In this document: piece after piece, positions 15,347 to 24,595 of the stretch
How positions within the stretch are numbered: the first letter of the stretch is position 1
Layout: the number at the start of each line of letters is the position of its first letter
From: a virus
IMG/VR virus record: IMGVR_UViG_3300020182_000066
Coordinates: 1-43,423 of that record
DNA: 43,423 bases
Strand: one strand, 5' to 3'
Notes under the pieces: generated by a model
Seen by the model: the letters and a program-made list of their open reading frames with translations, nothing else
Told to the model about the DNA's origin: nothing
Database searches by the model: none
Position numbers and translations under genes: made by a program

Positions 15347-16303
15347 ATGCCCATAATTGATAAAAACTTCTATAACGAATCTTCTGCTTCCTCACTGGGG
15401 TGGGATCCAACTTGGTTTGGTGAAAAGTATTATGATGACCAACTAACGCGAGCTATTAAAAAATGGCAGCGCGAAAGGAAGCTGGCTGCAGATGGCATGT
15501 GTGGACCGGCTACCTTTCGTCGCGCTTGGACAGAGCGTCAATCAAATATTGATGCGCACAAGCCAGAAGCTCTCCAATATTCAAATTATATTGTTTATAA
15601 TGGAGAATTTCATAAAATAGAATGGTCAAAAGTTGTACTGTGGTCGGAGAAGGGTGGACTTAAGTCTAGAAAGGGTACTTATTATGATTATACCGGTCGC
15701 GCCAAGAGATCGGTGAGACTGTTCGTTAACCACTGGGATGCTTGCTTAAGCTCCAATGCTTGCCAGACTATATTGAATAAGAGAGGTATCTCAGTTCACT
15801 TTATGATAGATAACGACGGCACAATTTACCAGACGGTAGATATGCAACATGGTTGCTGGCACGCTGGCTCGGAGAGAGTTAATCGAGCCTCCGTTGGGGT
15901 CGAGATAAGCAATGCTTACTATCCGAAATATCAAGATTGGTACGTGAGGAATGGGTTCGGCGAAAGACCAGAGGTGGAAGGTGCGAGAGTCCACGGAGAG
16001 GTGCTGGATCCCTTCTTGGGCTTTTACCCTGTACAGATTCGCGCAATGAAAGCTTTATGGAGGGCGATTCACAATTGTGCTGGTATAGAATACGAAACAC
16101 CGCTAAACCAATTTGGCACAACCTCCAAGAAGTACGAGCAAGAGGTTAAGTATGGAAAATTTAATGGATTTGTTAGTCACTATCACGTTAGCAAGAACAA
16201 GATCGACTGCGCAGGTTTAGACATAAAATCTCTATTAGAAGAGGCTATAGATGAAGAGAGCGAAGGGCATATTGACACCGGAGATAGCTGCGCTCACAGG
16301 TAG
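15347..16303 (+). CDS. N-acetylmuramoyl-L-alanine amidase endolysin with peptidoglycan-binding domain
   Basis: 318 residues. The N-terminal 60 residues are a PG_binding_1-type domain (AIKKWQRERKLAADGMCGPATFRRAW). From about 120 on lies an Amidase_2/PGRP-type domain: VNHWDA with a zinc His, CWHAG, a GVEISNAYY core strand, and SHYHVSKNKIDCAG with the remaining zinc ligands. It would cut the amide bond between MurNAc and the peptide at lysis. No signal peptide is seen, so a holin is needed; none is evident next door. The last 53 bases overlap the next gene. A small palindrome ACCAATTGGT (15325-15334) lies just upstream, and the ribosome site is weak. Confidence 0.85.
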   Translation: MPIIDKNFYNESSASSLGWDPTWFGEKYYDDQLTRAIKKWQRERKLAADGMCGPATFRRAWTERQSNIDAHKPEALQYSNYIVYNGEFHKIEWSKVVLWSEKGGLKSRKGTYYDYTGRAKRSVRLFVNHWDACLSSNACQTILNKRGISVHFMIDNDGTIYQTVDMQHGCWHAGSERVNRASVGVEISNAYYPKYQDWYVRNGFGERPEVEGARVHGEVLDPFLGFYPVQIRAMKALWRAIHNCAGIEYETPLNQFGTTSKKYEQEVKYGKFNGFVSHYHVSKNKIDCAGLDIKSLLEEAIDEESEGHIDTGDSCAHR

Positions 16304-17180
16304 ACAGAGTTACGATAACGTTGTTGTTGGCAGTAATCTTTCTGCCGTCTTGTTTGCTTTTAACAACAAATACCCTATTTTATTCACAAATCCGAATTAT
16401 CCATTTCGTTTTGATTTCCTGAATACAGATTATGACCTGAGCTGTCTCAAGATCCCGCAAGAACAGCGATCGCTCACCACACACAGCGGCGAATTGACGG
16501 TTGGCAGCCCCAAGTACATTCTTTGGGAAAGGCTGATGTTTCTGCTTACACTGTCCGGGCAAGTACCATTATCAAATCTTTGCCGAAGTATGAGAGAGAT
16601 AGATAATCGCATAGTATGCTCTAATGAATATTCTAAGATTGCTGAAATTGAATTTGGCACCTGTCATTATTTTGGGGATCACTTTGCTCACGATTTTGTT
16701 ACGGAAAAAAGGCTTGCCGAAGAAGAGTATGTATGCTATGATTGGGTAGCTTTTAATCGAGGAGGCAAGCATAAAATTGACTATATCAAGACAGACGACA
16801 GTCTAGCGAAAGAAGTGTGGTTCTACTCCTCAGATCGGATCGATGGAGCAACCCCGGTCAAAGATGCGTGTGTGGTGTCAAGATTAAACAATACACAAAT
16901 AGATTCTTTTGACTTTTCTGAGACGATGGCTCGCTTTAAGCTTATAAACGAGATGGAGTCGAGAGGGATGAAGGGTTTGTTTAATGGACTGGGACCGACA
17001 GGGAGACCAAAATATTATAAATTCAGAACAACTAGTATGCATAGGGAGAAACACAGGACCCCAAGCAAGCTAGAACCGAGTGCCAAATACATAAAGATAG
17101 AAAAGAACGCAGAAGACCAGCTGATTCGAGAATTACCAATGATGTCTGACGCTTACGACAACTTTTTGAGGTGGTTATGA
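16251..17180 (+). CDS. Unknown protein, 309 residues
   Basis: No family is recognised with confidence. Residues 19-45 read as a strand, a Gly-Ser-Asn turn, a helix and a strand (VVVGSNLSAVLFAF), like the start of a Rossmann or FAD-binding fold with an incomplete glycine motif. The rest is mixed alpha/beta with no obvious catalytic cluster. The start lies inside the endolysin gene, with AGAGG 6 bases upstream, and the stop overlaps the next start (ATGA). The tight pairing with a nucleotidyltransferase-like gene suggests the two act together. Confidence 0.65.
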   Translation: MKRAKGILTPEIAALTGRQSYDNVVVGSNLSAVLFAFNNKYPILFTNPNYPFRFDFLNTDYDLSCLKIPQEQRSLTTHSGELTVGSPKYILWERLMFLLTLSGQVPLSNLCRSMREIDNRIVCSNEYSKIAEIEFGTCHYFGDHFAHDFVTEKRLAEEEYVCYDWVAFNRGGKHKIDYIKTDDSLAKEVWFYSSDRIDGATPVKDACVVSRLNNTQIDSFDFSETMARFKLINEMESRGMKGLFNGLGPTGRPKYYKFRTTSMHREKHRTPSKLEPSAKYIKIEKNAEDQLIRELPMMSDAYDNFLRWL

Positions 17181-18052
17181 AAAAGATGCATATGGCAGGA
17201 GTGATTCCGGTATCGGGCATAGAGACAGATATGGAGACAGTATATCCAGAGATCCTGCTATCAGTAGATAAAGGGTACACTGCGATACAGAAGTCCGTTT
17301 TTGAGTGCGCTATGGCAGGCTGCAGCACCATATGGATCGTTGCGAACGAAGATCTAGCTCCGATAGTTAGAAAAGTCGTAGGTGATTGGATCTATGATCC
17401 TGTATATATGAATCGTCGTAACTTCGGCGAAGACAGCGAGAGTAGGAGGGAGATACCTATTTTTTATTGCCCGATTCACCCAAAAGATGTTGGCAGGAGA
17501 GATTCTTACGGTTGGTCGATCTTGAACGGAGTCTATTCTGCCTGGAAAGTAGGTAATAAAATTTCCAAGTGGCTCATACCAGAAAAGTACTATATCTCGT
17601 TTCCTATGTCAATTTTTAACATTTATGACTTAAGAGCGCAGAGATCGAAGATAAGCGACAAGAATGATAACTTTTTAATGTCCTATGAGGGAAAAACAGT
17701 ACTAGATAACGTTCCGCTAAGCTTTACGATGTTTAATCGGGACTATCTCAGTTGCCGCAGATCGGTAAACAAAGCCACGACAAGAGACTTCTATAATACG
17801 GAAGAGGGTGAGAAATACCCCTCCCGGCGACTTCCTCTAGCAGAGAGGTGGTCAGCTAAAAGATTTCCTTTGAGTCAAGTGCTTTCTGAGCTTGACACAG
17901 CTAGCGCTTTCTTGTATAATGTAGACTGGTATAAAGACTTGTCATCTTGGCAAGGATATTTGGATTACCTCTCGTCTGAAAACCTCTTCAAGAAGCCGTA
18001 TGAGCTATTGACAAAGGCACGCAGACATGCTAATATACCATATAACGATTAA
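17177..18052 (+). CDS. Nucleotidyltransferase-like protein (GT-A fold, tentative)
   Basis: 291 residues. The N-terminus MKKMHMAGVIPVSG followed by PEILLSVDKGYTAIQKSV and AGCSTIWIVANED follows the order of sugar-nucleotide transferases: a Gly-rich loop, a 'PK.ll.v.gkp.iq' segment, a helix, then 'aGc.eiiiv'. The exact GxGTR signature is missing, so activity is uncertain. A later FPMSIFNIYDLRAQ segment could be the metal-binding region. ATG 17177, in the stop/start overlap, is preferred over GTG 17171 because GAGG then sits 5 bases upstream. It is probably translated together with the preceding unknown gene. Confidence 0.5.
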   Translation: MKKMHMAGVIPVSGIETDMETVYPEILLSVDKGYTAIQKSVFECAMAGCSTIWIVANEDLAPIVRKVVGDWIYDPVYMNRRNFGEDSESRREIPIFYCPIHPKDVGRRDSYGWSILNGVYSAWKVGNKISKWLIPEKYYISFPMSIFNIYDLRAQRSKISDKNDNFLMSYEGKTVLDNVPLSFTMFNRDYLSCRRSVNKATTRDFYNTEEGEKYPSRRLPLAERWSAKRFPLSQVLSELDTASAFLYNVDWYKDLSSWQGYLDYLSSENLFKKPYELLTKARRHANIPYND

Positions 18053-18061
18053 GGAATTGTC

Positions 18062-21000
18062 ATGAATCGCACGGAATCTAAAATTAAATTCGTTGGACTG
18101 CACGCACATTCTGTGGCTGGATCTATTTTTGACGCTATCGGGTTTCCGAACGCACATATGGACTTTTGCTACCAGAACGGAGGCGAGGCACTGGCGCTAA
18201 CCGATCATGGAAACATGAACGGCTTACCATATCAGGTGCTGCACTGTAAGGAGATGCTCGCAGCCGGCAAGCAGTTTAAGCCAATTTTTGGCTGTGAGGC
18301 TTATTTCATTCCTTCCATCGATGAGTGGCGAGAAGAATACACAAAGGCGATGGAAGATAAGAAGCGCTCTCGCGCCGCCAAGAAGGATGCGCAGTCAGGT
18401 GCTACGATTGAAGACGAGGGATCTTCGAAGAAGACTCAAGGCATCCTGCGCCGCCGTCGCCATCTTGTGCTCGTTGCCCAGAATCAAACTGGACTCAATA
18501 ACCTCTTCAAGTTGGTCTCAGAGTCATACAAAGCAGAGAACTTTTATAGGTATCCTCGTATCGACTATAAGCTTTTAAAGAAGTACAGCGAGGGTATCAT
18601 CGCCTCTAGCGCTTGCCTTGGTGGTGTCTACGCGGGCAACTACTGGGAGAACAGAGAAGACGGGGACGAGGCGGTAATGAATGCAATGCGCGAGACGACC
18701 AAGAACATGATTGACGTGTTTGGCGATCGTTGGTATGCTGAGATTCAATGGAACAACATCAAGGAACAGCACGAACTTAATCAGTATGTCATTCGGGTTG
18801 CTAAGGAATTCGGAGTGAAGCTAATCTCGACTGCTGACAGTCACTACCCAAATCCAGAAGCGTGGAAAGACCGGGAGCTTTACAAGCGTCTCGGGTGGCT
18901 CGGAAAAAGCAAGCCATCATACGCTGACGAAGGCTCTGAGCTTCCTGCTGGGGTTGAGGAGATTGGGTACGAACTGTACCCCAAGAACGGGGATCAGATG
19001 TGGGACAGCTATAAGCAATACTCCCAAGAGCAAGGGTTTGAGTACGAAGATGAGTTGGTCCTCGAAAGTATCGAGGAGACTCACAGAATCGCATTCGATC
19101 GCATCGAGTCCTTTCTTCCAGATAACACAGTACGTCTTCCTGAGTTTGTTGTGCCCGCCGGATTTACGGCAACTCAAGCTCTAGTTAATTATTCGCTAGA
19201 GGGTCTCAAAGACAAGGGACTACACAAGAACAAGGAATACACCGATCGTCTCAAGCACGAACTAAATGTTATTGATGATCGCGGCTTTTCAAAGTACTTC
19301 TTGACAATGAGATCGATTGCGGAAGTCGCCACTGGTATGATGCTTACTGGTCCAGCGCGAGGATCTGCAGCAGGCTCGCTAGTTGCGTATGCTTTGGATA
19401 TCACGCAAGTTGATCCTATTAAGTACGGTCTGCTGTTCTCTCGCTTTTTGCGTTCAGACGCCACCGATTATCCAGATATCGACTACGACGTGTCAGACAG
19501 CATGCTACTCAAGGAAAAGCTGGTCGAGATGTGGGGAGAAGATTGTGTCGCACCCATCTCCAACTGGAATACTCTTCAACTGAAGTCTCTTATCAAAGAC
19601 ATCTCCAAGCTTTACGGGATCCCCTTCACTGAGGCGAATACTGTAACCTCTATTATGATTCGAGAAGCAACCCCTGAAGCCAAAAGAAAGCATGGAATTA
19701 AGTCAGGAGTGTATGCGCCAACGTGGCAAGAGGTTATCGAGTTCTCTCCAGCACTGCGCAAGTATCTCGACAAGTACCCTCAAGTGAAGACTCACGTTGA
19801 AGGGCTGGTCGGACAGGTACGCTCCTGCTCGCGCCACGCTGGCGGTGTAGTGATTGCAGAGAACTTAAACGAGAACATGCCCCTGATCAATTCTGGAGGC
19901 GTCAGACAGGCTCCCTGGGCTGAAGGACAGAACGTTCGACACCTTGAGCCGATGGGGTTCATTAAATTCGACTTGCTTGGCTTGTCGACACTTAAGATGA
20001 TGGAGGGGTGCATTGAGCACGTTCTCCGTCGCCATCACGGAATCGAAAACCCGACATTTGCTCAGGTGCGAAAGTACTATGATGATAAGTTACACCCCGA
20101 CAGGCTCGACTTATCTGATCCAAAAATCTATGAGAACGTATTTCACGCCGGCAAGTGGGCAGGTATGTTTCAGTTCACTGAAGACGGGGCACAAAAGTTC
20201 TGCGTAAAAGCCAAGCCAAACGGTATTATTGATACAGCAGCTTTGACTTCTATCTTCCGCCCAGGACCGCTAGCAGCTGGAGTTGACGCTGATTATGTAG
20301 AAGCAAAGCAGCACCCACACCGTATCAAGTACTTATCCGATGTACATCGAGAGATTACAGAAGAAACTTTTGGTTTCCTTATTTTCCAAGAGCAAATTGC
20401 GCTGCTAGCTCACAAGCTGGGCGGTCTAACTTTGGATGAAGGAAACTTGCTGCGCAAGGTGCTAACAAAGAAAGGAACAGGCAAGGGATCAGTCAAAGAT
20501 AATCTCCACAAGAAGTTTATCAAGGGTTGTGTAGATAACAAGATCAGCCGCGATGACGCGCAGGGTTTGTGGGATAAGTTCGAGTTCTTTAGTGGGTATG
20601 GCTTTAACAAGTCTCACGCAGTTGGGTACTCTATTATTTCGTACCAATGCGCTTGGCTCTGGAACTATTATCCTGCCGAATGGATGGCTGCATTCTTGGA
20701 CAAAGAGCCAGAGAGTCGGAAGGAGAAGGCGATCAACGTCGCCAAGAAGTATGGTTTCGATATTGCGCCGCTGGATGTAAATAAGTCAGGTACGGTATGG
20801 GAGATCAGTGAAGACGGCAAAACAATGATCCAGCCCCTAACTTCGATCAAGGGCTTGGGCGAGGCTGCAATCATTCAGATTCTTGCAAACCGACCTTTGC
20901 GAAGCGCGGAAGATCTTTTGTTTAATGAGAACATTGTCTACTCTAAATTGAACAAGAAGTGTTTGGATGCATTGTGTCGCGGTGGCGCTTTGGATAAGAT

Positions 21001-21493
21001 TGTGGATGATCGCTTCTCTGGTCGCAAACACTTTTGGTCTGCGTGCATTGTCGACAGACCGAAGAACCTTAAGCGACTCGGTGAAAACATCGATACATAT
21101 AAGCCTGAAGGAGACTTTAGCGAAGAAGAGATTATTCAGTTTAAGACCGAACTAACTGGTGTGTTTCCTATCAACTTGGTCATCAATGCAGAAACGATCC
21201 AGAAGTTGCAAGACAAGTACATTCCACCGATCTCTGAGTATGATTCGGATTTGGGCGTGTGCTGGTTTATCCCGCGCAAGGTGGTCCCAAGAAAGACCAA
21301 GAAGGGTAAGGATTACTGGATCGTAGAGGTGATTGATTCTAACAATGAGCTATCCAAGATCAGGTGTTGGGCAATCAAGCCAGAGAAGGATGTAATCCAC
21401 CTTAACCGACCCTATATGGCTAAGTTAAACTATGATGAAAACTGGGGCTTCTCAACTTATGCCGTCGGAAAGACGTTTAGATTATTGGCTTGA
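18062..21493 (+). CDS. dnaE: DNA polymerase III alpha subunit (DnaE family)
   Basis: 1143 residues, close to bacterial DnaE (about 1160). The N-terminal PHP domain shows HAHS and LTDHGN with metal-type His and Asp residues. The palm carries GPARGSAAGSLVAY (430-443) and PDIDYD (471-476) with catalytic Asp residues. IKFDLLGL, QEQIALLA, and FNKSHAVGYSIISYQCAWL are further family blocks. The C-terminal part has a helix-hairpin-helix-like GLGEAA segment and an OB-like end. An insertion rich in Lys and Glu sits at about 95-130 in the PHP domain. This is a full bacterial-type replicative polymerase, encoded beside a family A polymerase at 551. No clamp or clamp loader gene is in the window. Confidence 0.92.
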   Translation: MNRTESKIKFVGLHAHSVAGSIFDAIGFPNAHMDFCYQNGGEALALTDHGNMNGLPYQVLHCKEMLAAGKQFKPIFGCEAYFIPSIDEWREEYTKAMEDKKRSRAAKKDAQSGATIEDEGSSKKTQGILRRRRHLVLVAQNQTGLNNLFKLVSESYKAENFYRYPRIDYKLLKKYSEGIIASSACLGGVYAGNYWENREDGDEAVMNAMRETTKNMIDVFGDRWYAEIQWNNIKEQHELNQYVIRVAKEFGVKLISTADSHYPNPEAWKDRELYKRLGWLGKSKPSYADEGSELPAGVEEIGYELYPKNGDQMWDSYKQYSQEQGFEYEDELVLESIEETHRIAFDRIESFLPDNTVRLPEFVVPAGFTATQALVNYSLEGLKDKGLHKNKEYTDRLKHELNVIDDRGFSKYFLTMRSIAEVATGMMLTGPARGSAAGSLVAYALDITQVDPIKYGLLFSRFLRSDATDYPDIDYDVSDSMLLKEKLVEMWGEDCVAPISNWNTLQLKSLIKDISKLYGIPFTEANTVTSIMIREATPEAKRKHGIKSGVYAPTWQEVIEFSPALRKYLDKYPQVKTHVEGLVGQVRSCSRHAGGVVIAENLNENMPLINSGGVRQAPWAEGQNVRHLEPMGFIKFDLLGLSTLKMMEGCIEHVLRRHHGIENPTFAQVRKYYDDKLHPDRLDLSDPKIYENVFHAGKWAGMFQFTEDGAQKFCVKAKPNGIIDTAALTSIFRPGPLAAGVDADYVEAKQHPHRIKYLSDVHREITEETFGFLIFQEQIALLAHKLGGLTLDEGNLLRKVLTKKGTGKGSVKDNLHKKFIKGCVDNKISRDDAQGLWDKFEFFSGYGFNKSHAVGYSIISYQCAWLWNYYPAEWMAAFLDKEPESRKEKAINVAKKYGFDIAPLDVNKSGTVWEISEDGKTMIQPLTSIKGLGEAAIIQILANRPLRSAEDLLFNENIVYSKLNKKCLDALCRGGALDKIVDDRFSGRKHFWSACIVDRPKNLKRLGENIDTYKPEGDFSEEEIIQFKTELTGVFPINLVINAETIQKLQDKYIPPISEYDSDLGVCWFIPRKVVPRKTKKGKDYWIVEVIDSNNELSKIRCWAIKPEKDVIHLNRPYMAKLNYDENWGFSTYAVGKTFRLLA

Positions 21494-21523
21494 GGGTATT
21501 GCAGTATAGGAACTATATAATTT

Positions 21524-22249
21524 ATGTCAATTGCACAAAAGCTCAAATGGAAGAGAGCACTCTCAACTCTAAGATTCACTTATGAAGAACACGACTACAT
21601 TAAAGAAGTGTGCTCTGCGATTGCCGCAGACTTTCAAGAATACTATGAGCAATATTGTGCTGCCAACCAGATCGATCTTGAAAAACTAAACAGAGAACAT
21701 TCAGAAAGGCTCAGCGGGTTATACGAAAGAGAAGGCGAGCAACACAGCGAGAAAGCCGATAACGCTCAGATAGATGATCCTGGTGATGCTGCTATGGTGT
21801 TGCATGATGAGTCTTCCGATCTTGGTGGCGAGGGTGAACAGAGAGGCGAAGAAGAGAACGAGTATAAAATGACAGCCGATGAAACAGCCGTACACAACTC
21901 TTTTTCTAAGCTCTTTAAACAGATTGCTCTAAAGATCCATCCTGATAAGATTAGTCCGGACTTGTCAGACGAGCAACGACAAACTACGGTACGTATGTTC
22001 ACGGAAGCCAATAAGGCATTTGAAGAAAAAAAATATTATATTCTTCTTGATATTGCTGACAAGCTAGAGATCAGCGCCCCAAAGAATTATGGACAGCAGG
22101 CTCGATGGATGAAGAAGGAAGTAAGGAAAATACAAGAAGAAGTTAAGAAAGCAAAAAACACATACAACTACAGCTTTTCAGAAGCAGAGACAGACGAACA
22201 AAGAGATATAGTTATGAAAAGGTTCGTTAAGCAATTATTTGGAGTTTAA
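21524..22249 (+). CDS. J-domain-like (DnaJ-type) protein
   Basis: 241 residues. Residues 120-175 look like a J-domain: helix II FSKLFKQIALKI, the invariant HPD at 139-141 followed by Lys, then a helix MFTEANKAFEEKKYYILLDIAD in place of helix III. The N-terminal 75 residues are helical and a Glu/Asp-rich linker separates the parts. A Lys-rich helix follows the J-like part. HPD stimulates DnaK ATP hydrolysis, so the protein may redirect host DnaK. It joins phage GroEL, GroES and ClpP homologues. The gap before it has a TATAAT-like sequence (21516-21521) but it is only 3 bases from the start, so it is not taken as a promoter. Confidence 0.65.
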   Translation: MSIAQKLKWKRALSTLRFTYEEHDYIKEVCSAIAADFQEYYEQYCAANQIDLEKLNREHSERLSGLYEREGEQHSEKADNAQIDDPGDAAMVLHDESSDLGGEGEQRGEEENEYKMTADETAVHNSFSKLFKQIALKIHPDKISPDLSDEQRQTTVRMFTEANKAFEEKKYYILLDIADKLEISAPKNYGQQARWMKKEVRKIQEEVKKAKNTYNYSFSEAETDEQRDIVMKRFVKQLFGV

Positions 22250-22262
22250 CCAAATTAAGAAG

Positions 22263-22301
22263 AGAAAGTAGTTGACTTCAGACCCACTTTAGTGATATAT
22301 T
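22263..22301 (+). promoter_or_regulatory. Sigma-70-type promoter before the dut unit
   Basis: TTGACT at 22272-22277, an 18-base spacer and TATATT at 22296-22301. The upstream part AGAAAGTAGTTGACTT (22263-22278) is identical to 7286-7301. Confidence 0.75.
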
Positions 22302-22328
22302 ATCATAGTAACAACAAAGGAGAGCCCA

Positions 22329-22586
22329 ATGGCTAACACGAACGAAGAACGCAAGCGGTATGTCAAGGAATACATCCGGTCACTAGTCGCGATTGAAGAG
22401 GCGATGGAGCCATACAAGGAGCAGAAGCGCGATTTACGTGTTGAGTTCAAGGAGAACGGGTGGCTGAATACTGATGAGATTCGTGCCGCTGTCAAAGCTT
22501 ATCGCCTGTTTCGGGGAAAGGTAAACATCGACGAGGTAGTTGAGAACTTTAATATGATTTCTGGTAATGATTCGGAGGAAGTGTGA
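22329..22586 (+). CDS. Unknown small protein, weakly GapR/DUF2312-like
   Basis: 85 residues, nearly all helical and highly charged. A long helix (MEPYKEQKRDLRVEFKENG), then a turn and 'RAAVKAYRLFRGK', resembles the layout of GapR/DUF2312 DNA-binding proteins (a long helix, 'eaKanGfD.k.lr..i.lrk'). The resemblance is by pattern only. It is the first gene after a promoter, has AAAGGAG, and overlaps the dUTPase start, so it is expressed with the nucleotide and methylase genes. Confidence 0.6.
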   Translation: MANTNEERKRYVKEYIRSLVAIEEAMEPYKEQKRDLRVEFKENGWLNTDEIRAAVKAYRLFRGKVNIDEVVENFNMISGNDSEEV

Positions 22587-23044
22587 TAATCGAGTATACT
22601 ATGATGCGAAACGAGCAGGTCTCAGAGCCTACGCGAGCAAATCCTTCCGATGCCGGTCTGGACGTGTACGCCAACTTTGATGATCCCAGTTTACACGTGC
22701 GCCTTCCGCCCTCTCAGTCGGTCATCGTGCCCACTGGGTTGAAGTTTGGTGTTCCTCACGGCTATATGCTTCAAGTAATGAATCGTTCCAGTGTTGCGGC
22801 TAAGCGAAGCTTAATTGTGGGCGCTCATGTTATTGACTCAGGGTACGATGGGGAAGTATTTATCAACCTTCACAACGTAGGAGCAGAAAGCCAGGATATC
22901 CATCACGGCGACAAGATCGCACAACTTGTAATGGTTCCAGTTATGTCTTTCCGGGCTAGAAAGGCAGACGATCCGGAGCTATATAAAGATGGAATTACGA
23001 TCTCAGAACGAGGCGACGGCGCACTGGGGAGCACAAATGGATAA
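22583..23044 (+). CDS. dut: dUTP diphosphatase (trimeric dUTPase)
   Basis: 153 residues, normal for the trimeric family. All five motifs are present: DAGLDVYA (1), NRSSVAAK (2), VIDSGYDGEV with the uracil-recognising hairpin (3), GDKIAQLVMVPV (4), and the C-terminal ERGDGALGSTNG (5), where Phe of the usual RGxxGFGS is replaced by Leu-neighbouring Ala-Leu. It hydrolyses dUTP to dUMP and pyrophosphate, keeping uracil out of DNA and feeding ThyX. The start is GTG at 22583 with CGGAGG upstream, overlapping the previous stop. It overlaps the next methylase gene by 8 bases. Confidence 0.92.
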   Translation: MIIEYTMMRNEQVSEPTRANPSDAGLDVYANFDDPSLHVRLPPSQSVIVPTGLKFGVPHGYMLQVMNRSSVAAKRSLIVGAHVIDSGYDGEVFINLHNVGAESQDIHHGDKIAQLVMVPVMSFRARKADDPELYKDGITISERGDGALGSTNG

Positions 23045-23510
23045 GAGCACACAAAAGACAATGTTTAGCTCAGCAACGGGCAACTGGGCAACTCCAAAGG
23101 ACTTTTTTCAAAAGCTCGACTGGCGATTTGGTCCCTTTGACTTGGATCCTTGCGCTAGCGCCCAAAACACGAAGTGCTCCAACTTCTTTACAGAAGCCGA
23201 AGACGGACTAAGTAAGGACTGGGCTGGATTTACCAGCTTTGTAAACCCTCCATATGGAAGAGGCATCGACAAGTGGATCGAGAAGGCTTACCTCTCGGCG
23301 AAGAAGAACGGGACTAAAGTAGTTATGCTCATTCCGGCTCGTACAGATACGAAATATTGGCATGATTATGTTATGAAGGCATCCGAGATTCATTTTGTCA
23401 AGGGTCGCCTTAAGTTTGGGGACAGTAAGAACTGCGCGCCTTTTCCGTCTGCTGTAGTGGTATTCGATGGCGGAGAGGAATTGTGGAGAGTTGAAGGAAT
23501 CAATCGATAA
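23037..23510 (+). CDS. Phage-type DNA N6-adenine methyltransferase
   Basis: 157 residues from ATG 23037, chosen because GGGGAG precedes it; the frame extends upstream into dut without a better start. WATPKDFFQKLDWRFGPFDLDPCA at the start (aromatic plus DPCA) and VNPPYGR are hallmarks of the small phage 'Dam' family (DNA_N-6-adenine methylase, Pfam PF05869). NPPY is the catalytic motif. It is unrelated in layout to the D12 methylase at 4144, so the phage has two adenine methylases, perhaps with different targets or timing. It is cotranscribed with dut. Confidence 0.85.
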   Translation: MDKSTQKTMFSSATGNWATPKDFFQKLDWRFGPFDLDPCASAQNTKCSNFFTEAEDGLSKDWAGFTSFVNPPYGRGIDKWIEKAYLSAKKNGTKVVMLIPARTDTKYWHDYVMKASEIHFVKGRLKFGDSKNCAPFPSAVVVFDGGEELWRVEGINR

Positions 23511-23521
23511 AGGAGTATGAG

Positions 23522-23929
23522 ATGACTGAAGATGTATTGAACGCCGCGATTCTTAGAATGAGAGCAAAGGCTCTAGAGAACTTCGCGCTTATTAAGGATT
23601 TGTATCACCGCCCAGCTACAAGGGAAACTGTTGACCAGATTTGTTCCCTCTCTCTTGCACTGGCTCAGTATGAGGGCGCTATGATAACTCTGCAGCAGTA
23701 TGCAGCAAACTTATCCTCTTTGACAGAGAATGAGAAGAAGCATACGATTGTAGAAATGCAAAAAGAAGTCGAGGAGCTTGAAGCAGAAGAGCCAGAGGAG
23801 CAAGACGAATCAGAGGAACCGGACAAGAAGATCCTTTCCGGAGAGGAGTTAGCGAAACGTTCTCCAACTAATCGACGCACTAGCGCGCGCAGCAAGCGCC
23901 CTAGGTCGAAGAAGAAAGAACAAGAATGA
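23522..23929 (+). CDS. Unknown helical, charged protein
   Basis: 135 residues. The first 75 residues are helical and could form a coiled coil or bundle. A Glu-rich stretch (VEELEAEEPEEQDESEEPD) follows, and the C-terminus is very basic (RTSARSKRPRSKKK), as in DNA- or RNA-contacting tails. No family is recognised. AAGGAG lies before the start. It overlaps the next gene by ATGA. Confidence 0.65.
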   Translation: MTEDVLNAAILRMRAKALENFALIKDLYHRPATRETVDQICSLSLALAQYEGAMITLQQYAANLSSLTENEKKHTIVEMQKEVEELEAEEPEEQDESEEPDKKILSGEELAKRSPTNRRTSARSKRPRSKKKEQE

Positions 23930-24201
23930 ACCGCAAACAGAAAAGAGCAAATAAGAAGAATAACCCTGAAGCTTCAGCTGAACTTTCAGCAAAAGTTTCC
24001 CAGTTTCAAAGTTTGCCGGATCACTGCTTAGCCTGTCAAAAGCCTTTTGATAAAAAAAGTAAAAAGATGGCTATGACGTGGAATGTTGTGGTTCGCGACG
24101 AAGACACTGTTAGGCTATATTGTCCAGATTGTTGGAAAACAGCCAATAGTATAATCGAAGACTGGAAAAAGGAAAAGGAGAAAAGCCATGGGAGTGAGTA
24201 G
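23926..24201 (+). CDS. Small zinc-ribbon-like protein
   Basis: 91 residues with a basic N-terminus (MNRKQKRANKKN). CLAC and CPDC, about 33 residues apart, form a four-Cys zinc-ribbon pattern around a beta-rich core (MTWNVVVRDEDTVRLY). Possible roles are binding nucleic acid or a protein partner; no enzyme motif is seen. It overlaps the neighbours on both sides and should be cotranslated with the thioredoxin-like gene. Confidence 0.65.
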   Translation: MNRKQKRANKKNNPEASAELSAKVSQFQSLPDHCLACQKPFDKKSKKMAMTWNVVVRDEDTVRLYCPDCWKTANSIIEDWKKEKEKSHGSE

Positions 24202-24595
24202 AATACCCGAAGATTCTTTACGAAAGATTATGAAAGGCAATGTAAGCATTAACGGCATAACTACTTGCGTAGTCAAGTTTTATTCAAACAGTTGCCACTT
24301 GTGTCACGCTCTGAGTTCTTATTATCGAGATATATCAGACTTAGAAGAATATGAAGACGTTTATTTCTATGCTTACAACATAGATGACGATCCGGATATT
24401 GCCAAGAAGCTGAGGCTAAATGGTGTGCCGTCTATCGGTCTTTTTAACATTAGTCGGGGTCGAGAGTCTAAGCCAGTGATCTTGCGTGATCCTGAGAGAC
24501 CAAATCAAGAGACTTGGTATTCCGTCAAGGATATTACCGGCTTCATAAATCAAAACAAAAAAAGCACAAACAAAGGAACAAACAATCATGATTAA
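24188..24595 (+). CDS. Thioredoxin-fold protein with CHLC active site
   Basis: 135 residues. VVKFYSNSCHLCHAL is the thioredoxin strand and active-site helix, with CxxC at 36-39. NIDDDPDIAKKLRLNGVPSIGLF gives the next strand, helix and the cis-Pro loop (VPS). The C-terminal 25 residues are a Lys/Asn-rich tail. It could reduce the class II RNR C-terminal Cys pair or other targets. AAAGGAG precedes the start. It overlaps its neighbours by 14 and 8 bases. Confidence 0.8.
   Translation: MGVSRIPEDSLRKIMKGNVSINGITTCVVKFYSNSCHLCHALSSYYRDISDLEEYEDVYFYAYNIDDDPDIAKKLRLNGVPSIGLFNISRGRESKPVILRDPERPNQETWYSVKDITGFINQNKKSTNKGTNNHD

Noticed and set aside
21490-21521. TTGAGG and TATAAT before the J-domain gene
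   Set aside because: The TATAAT ends 2 bases before the start codon and the spacing to TTGAGG is too long.
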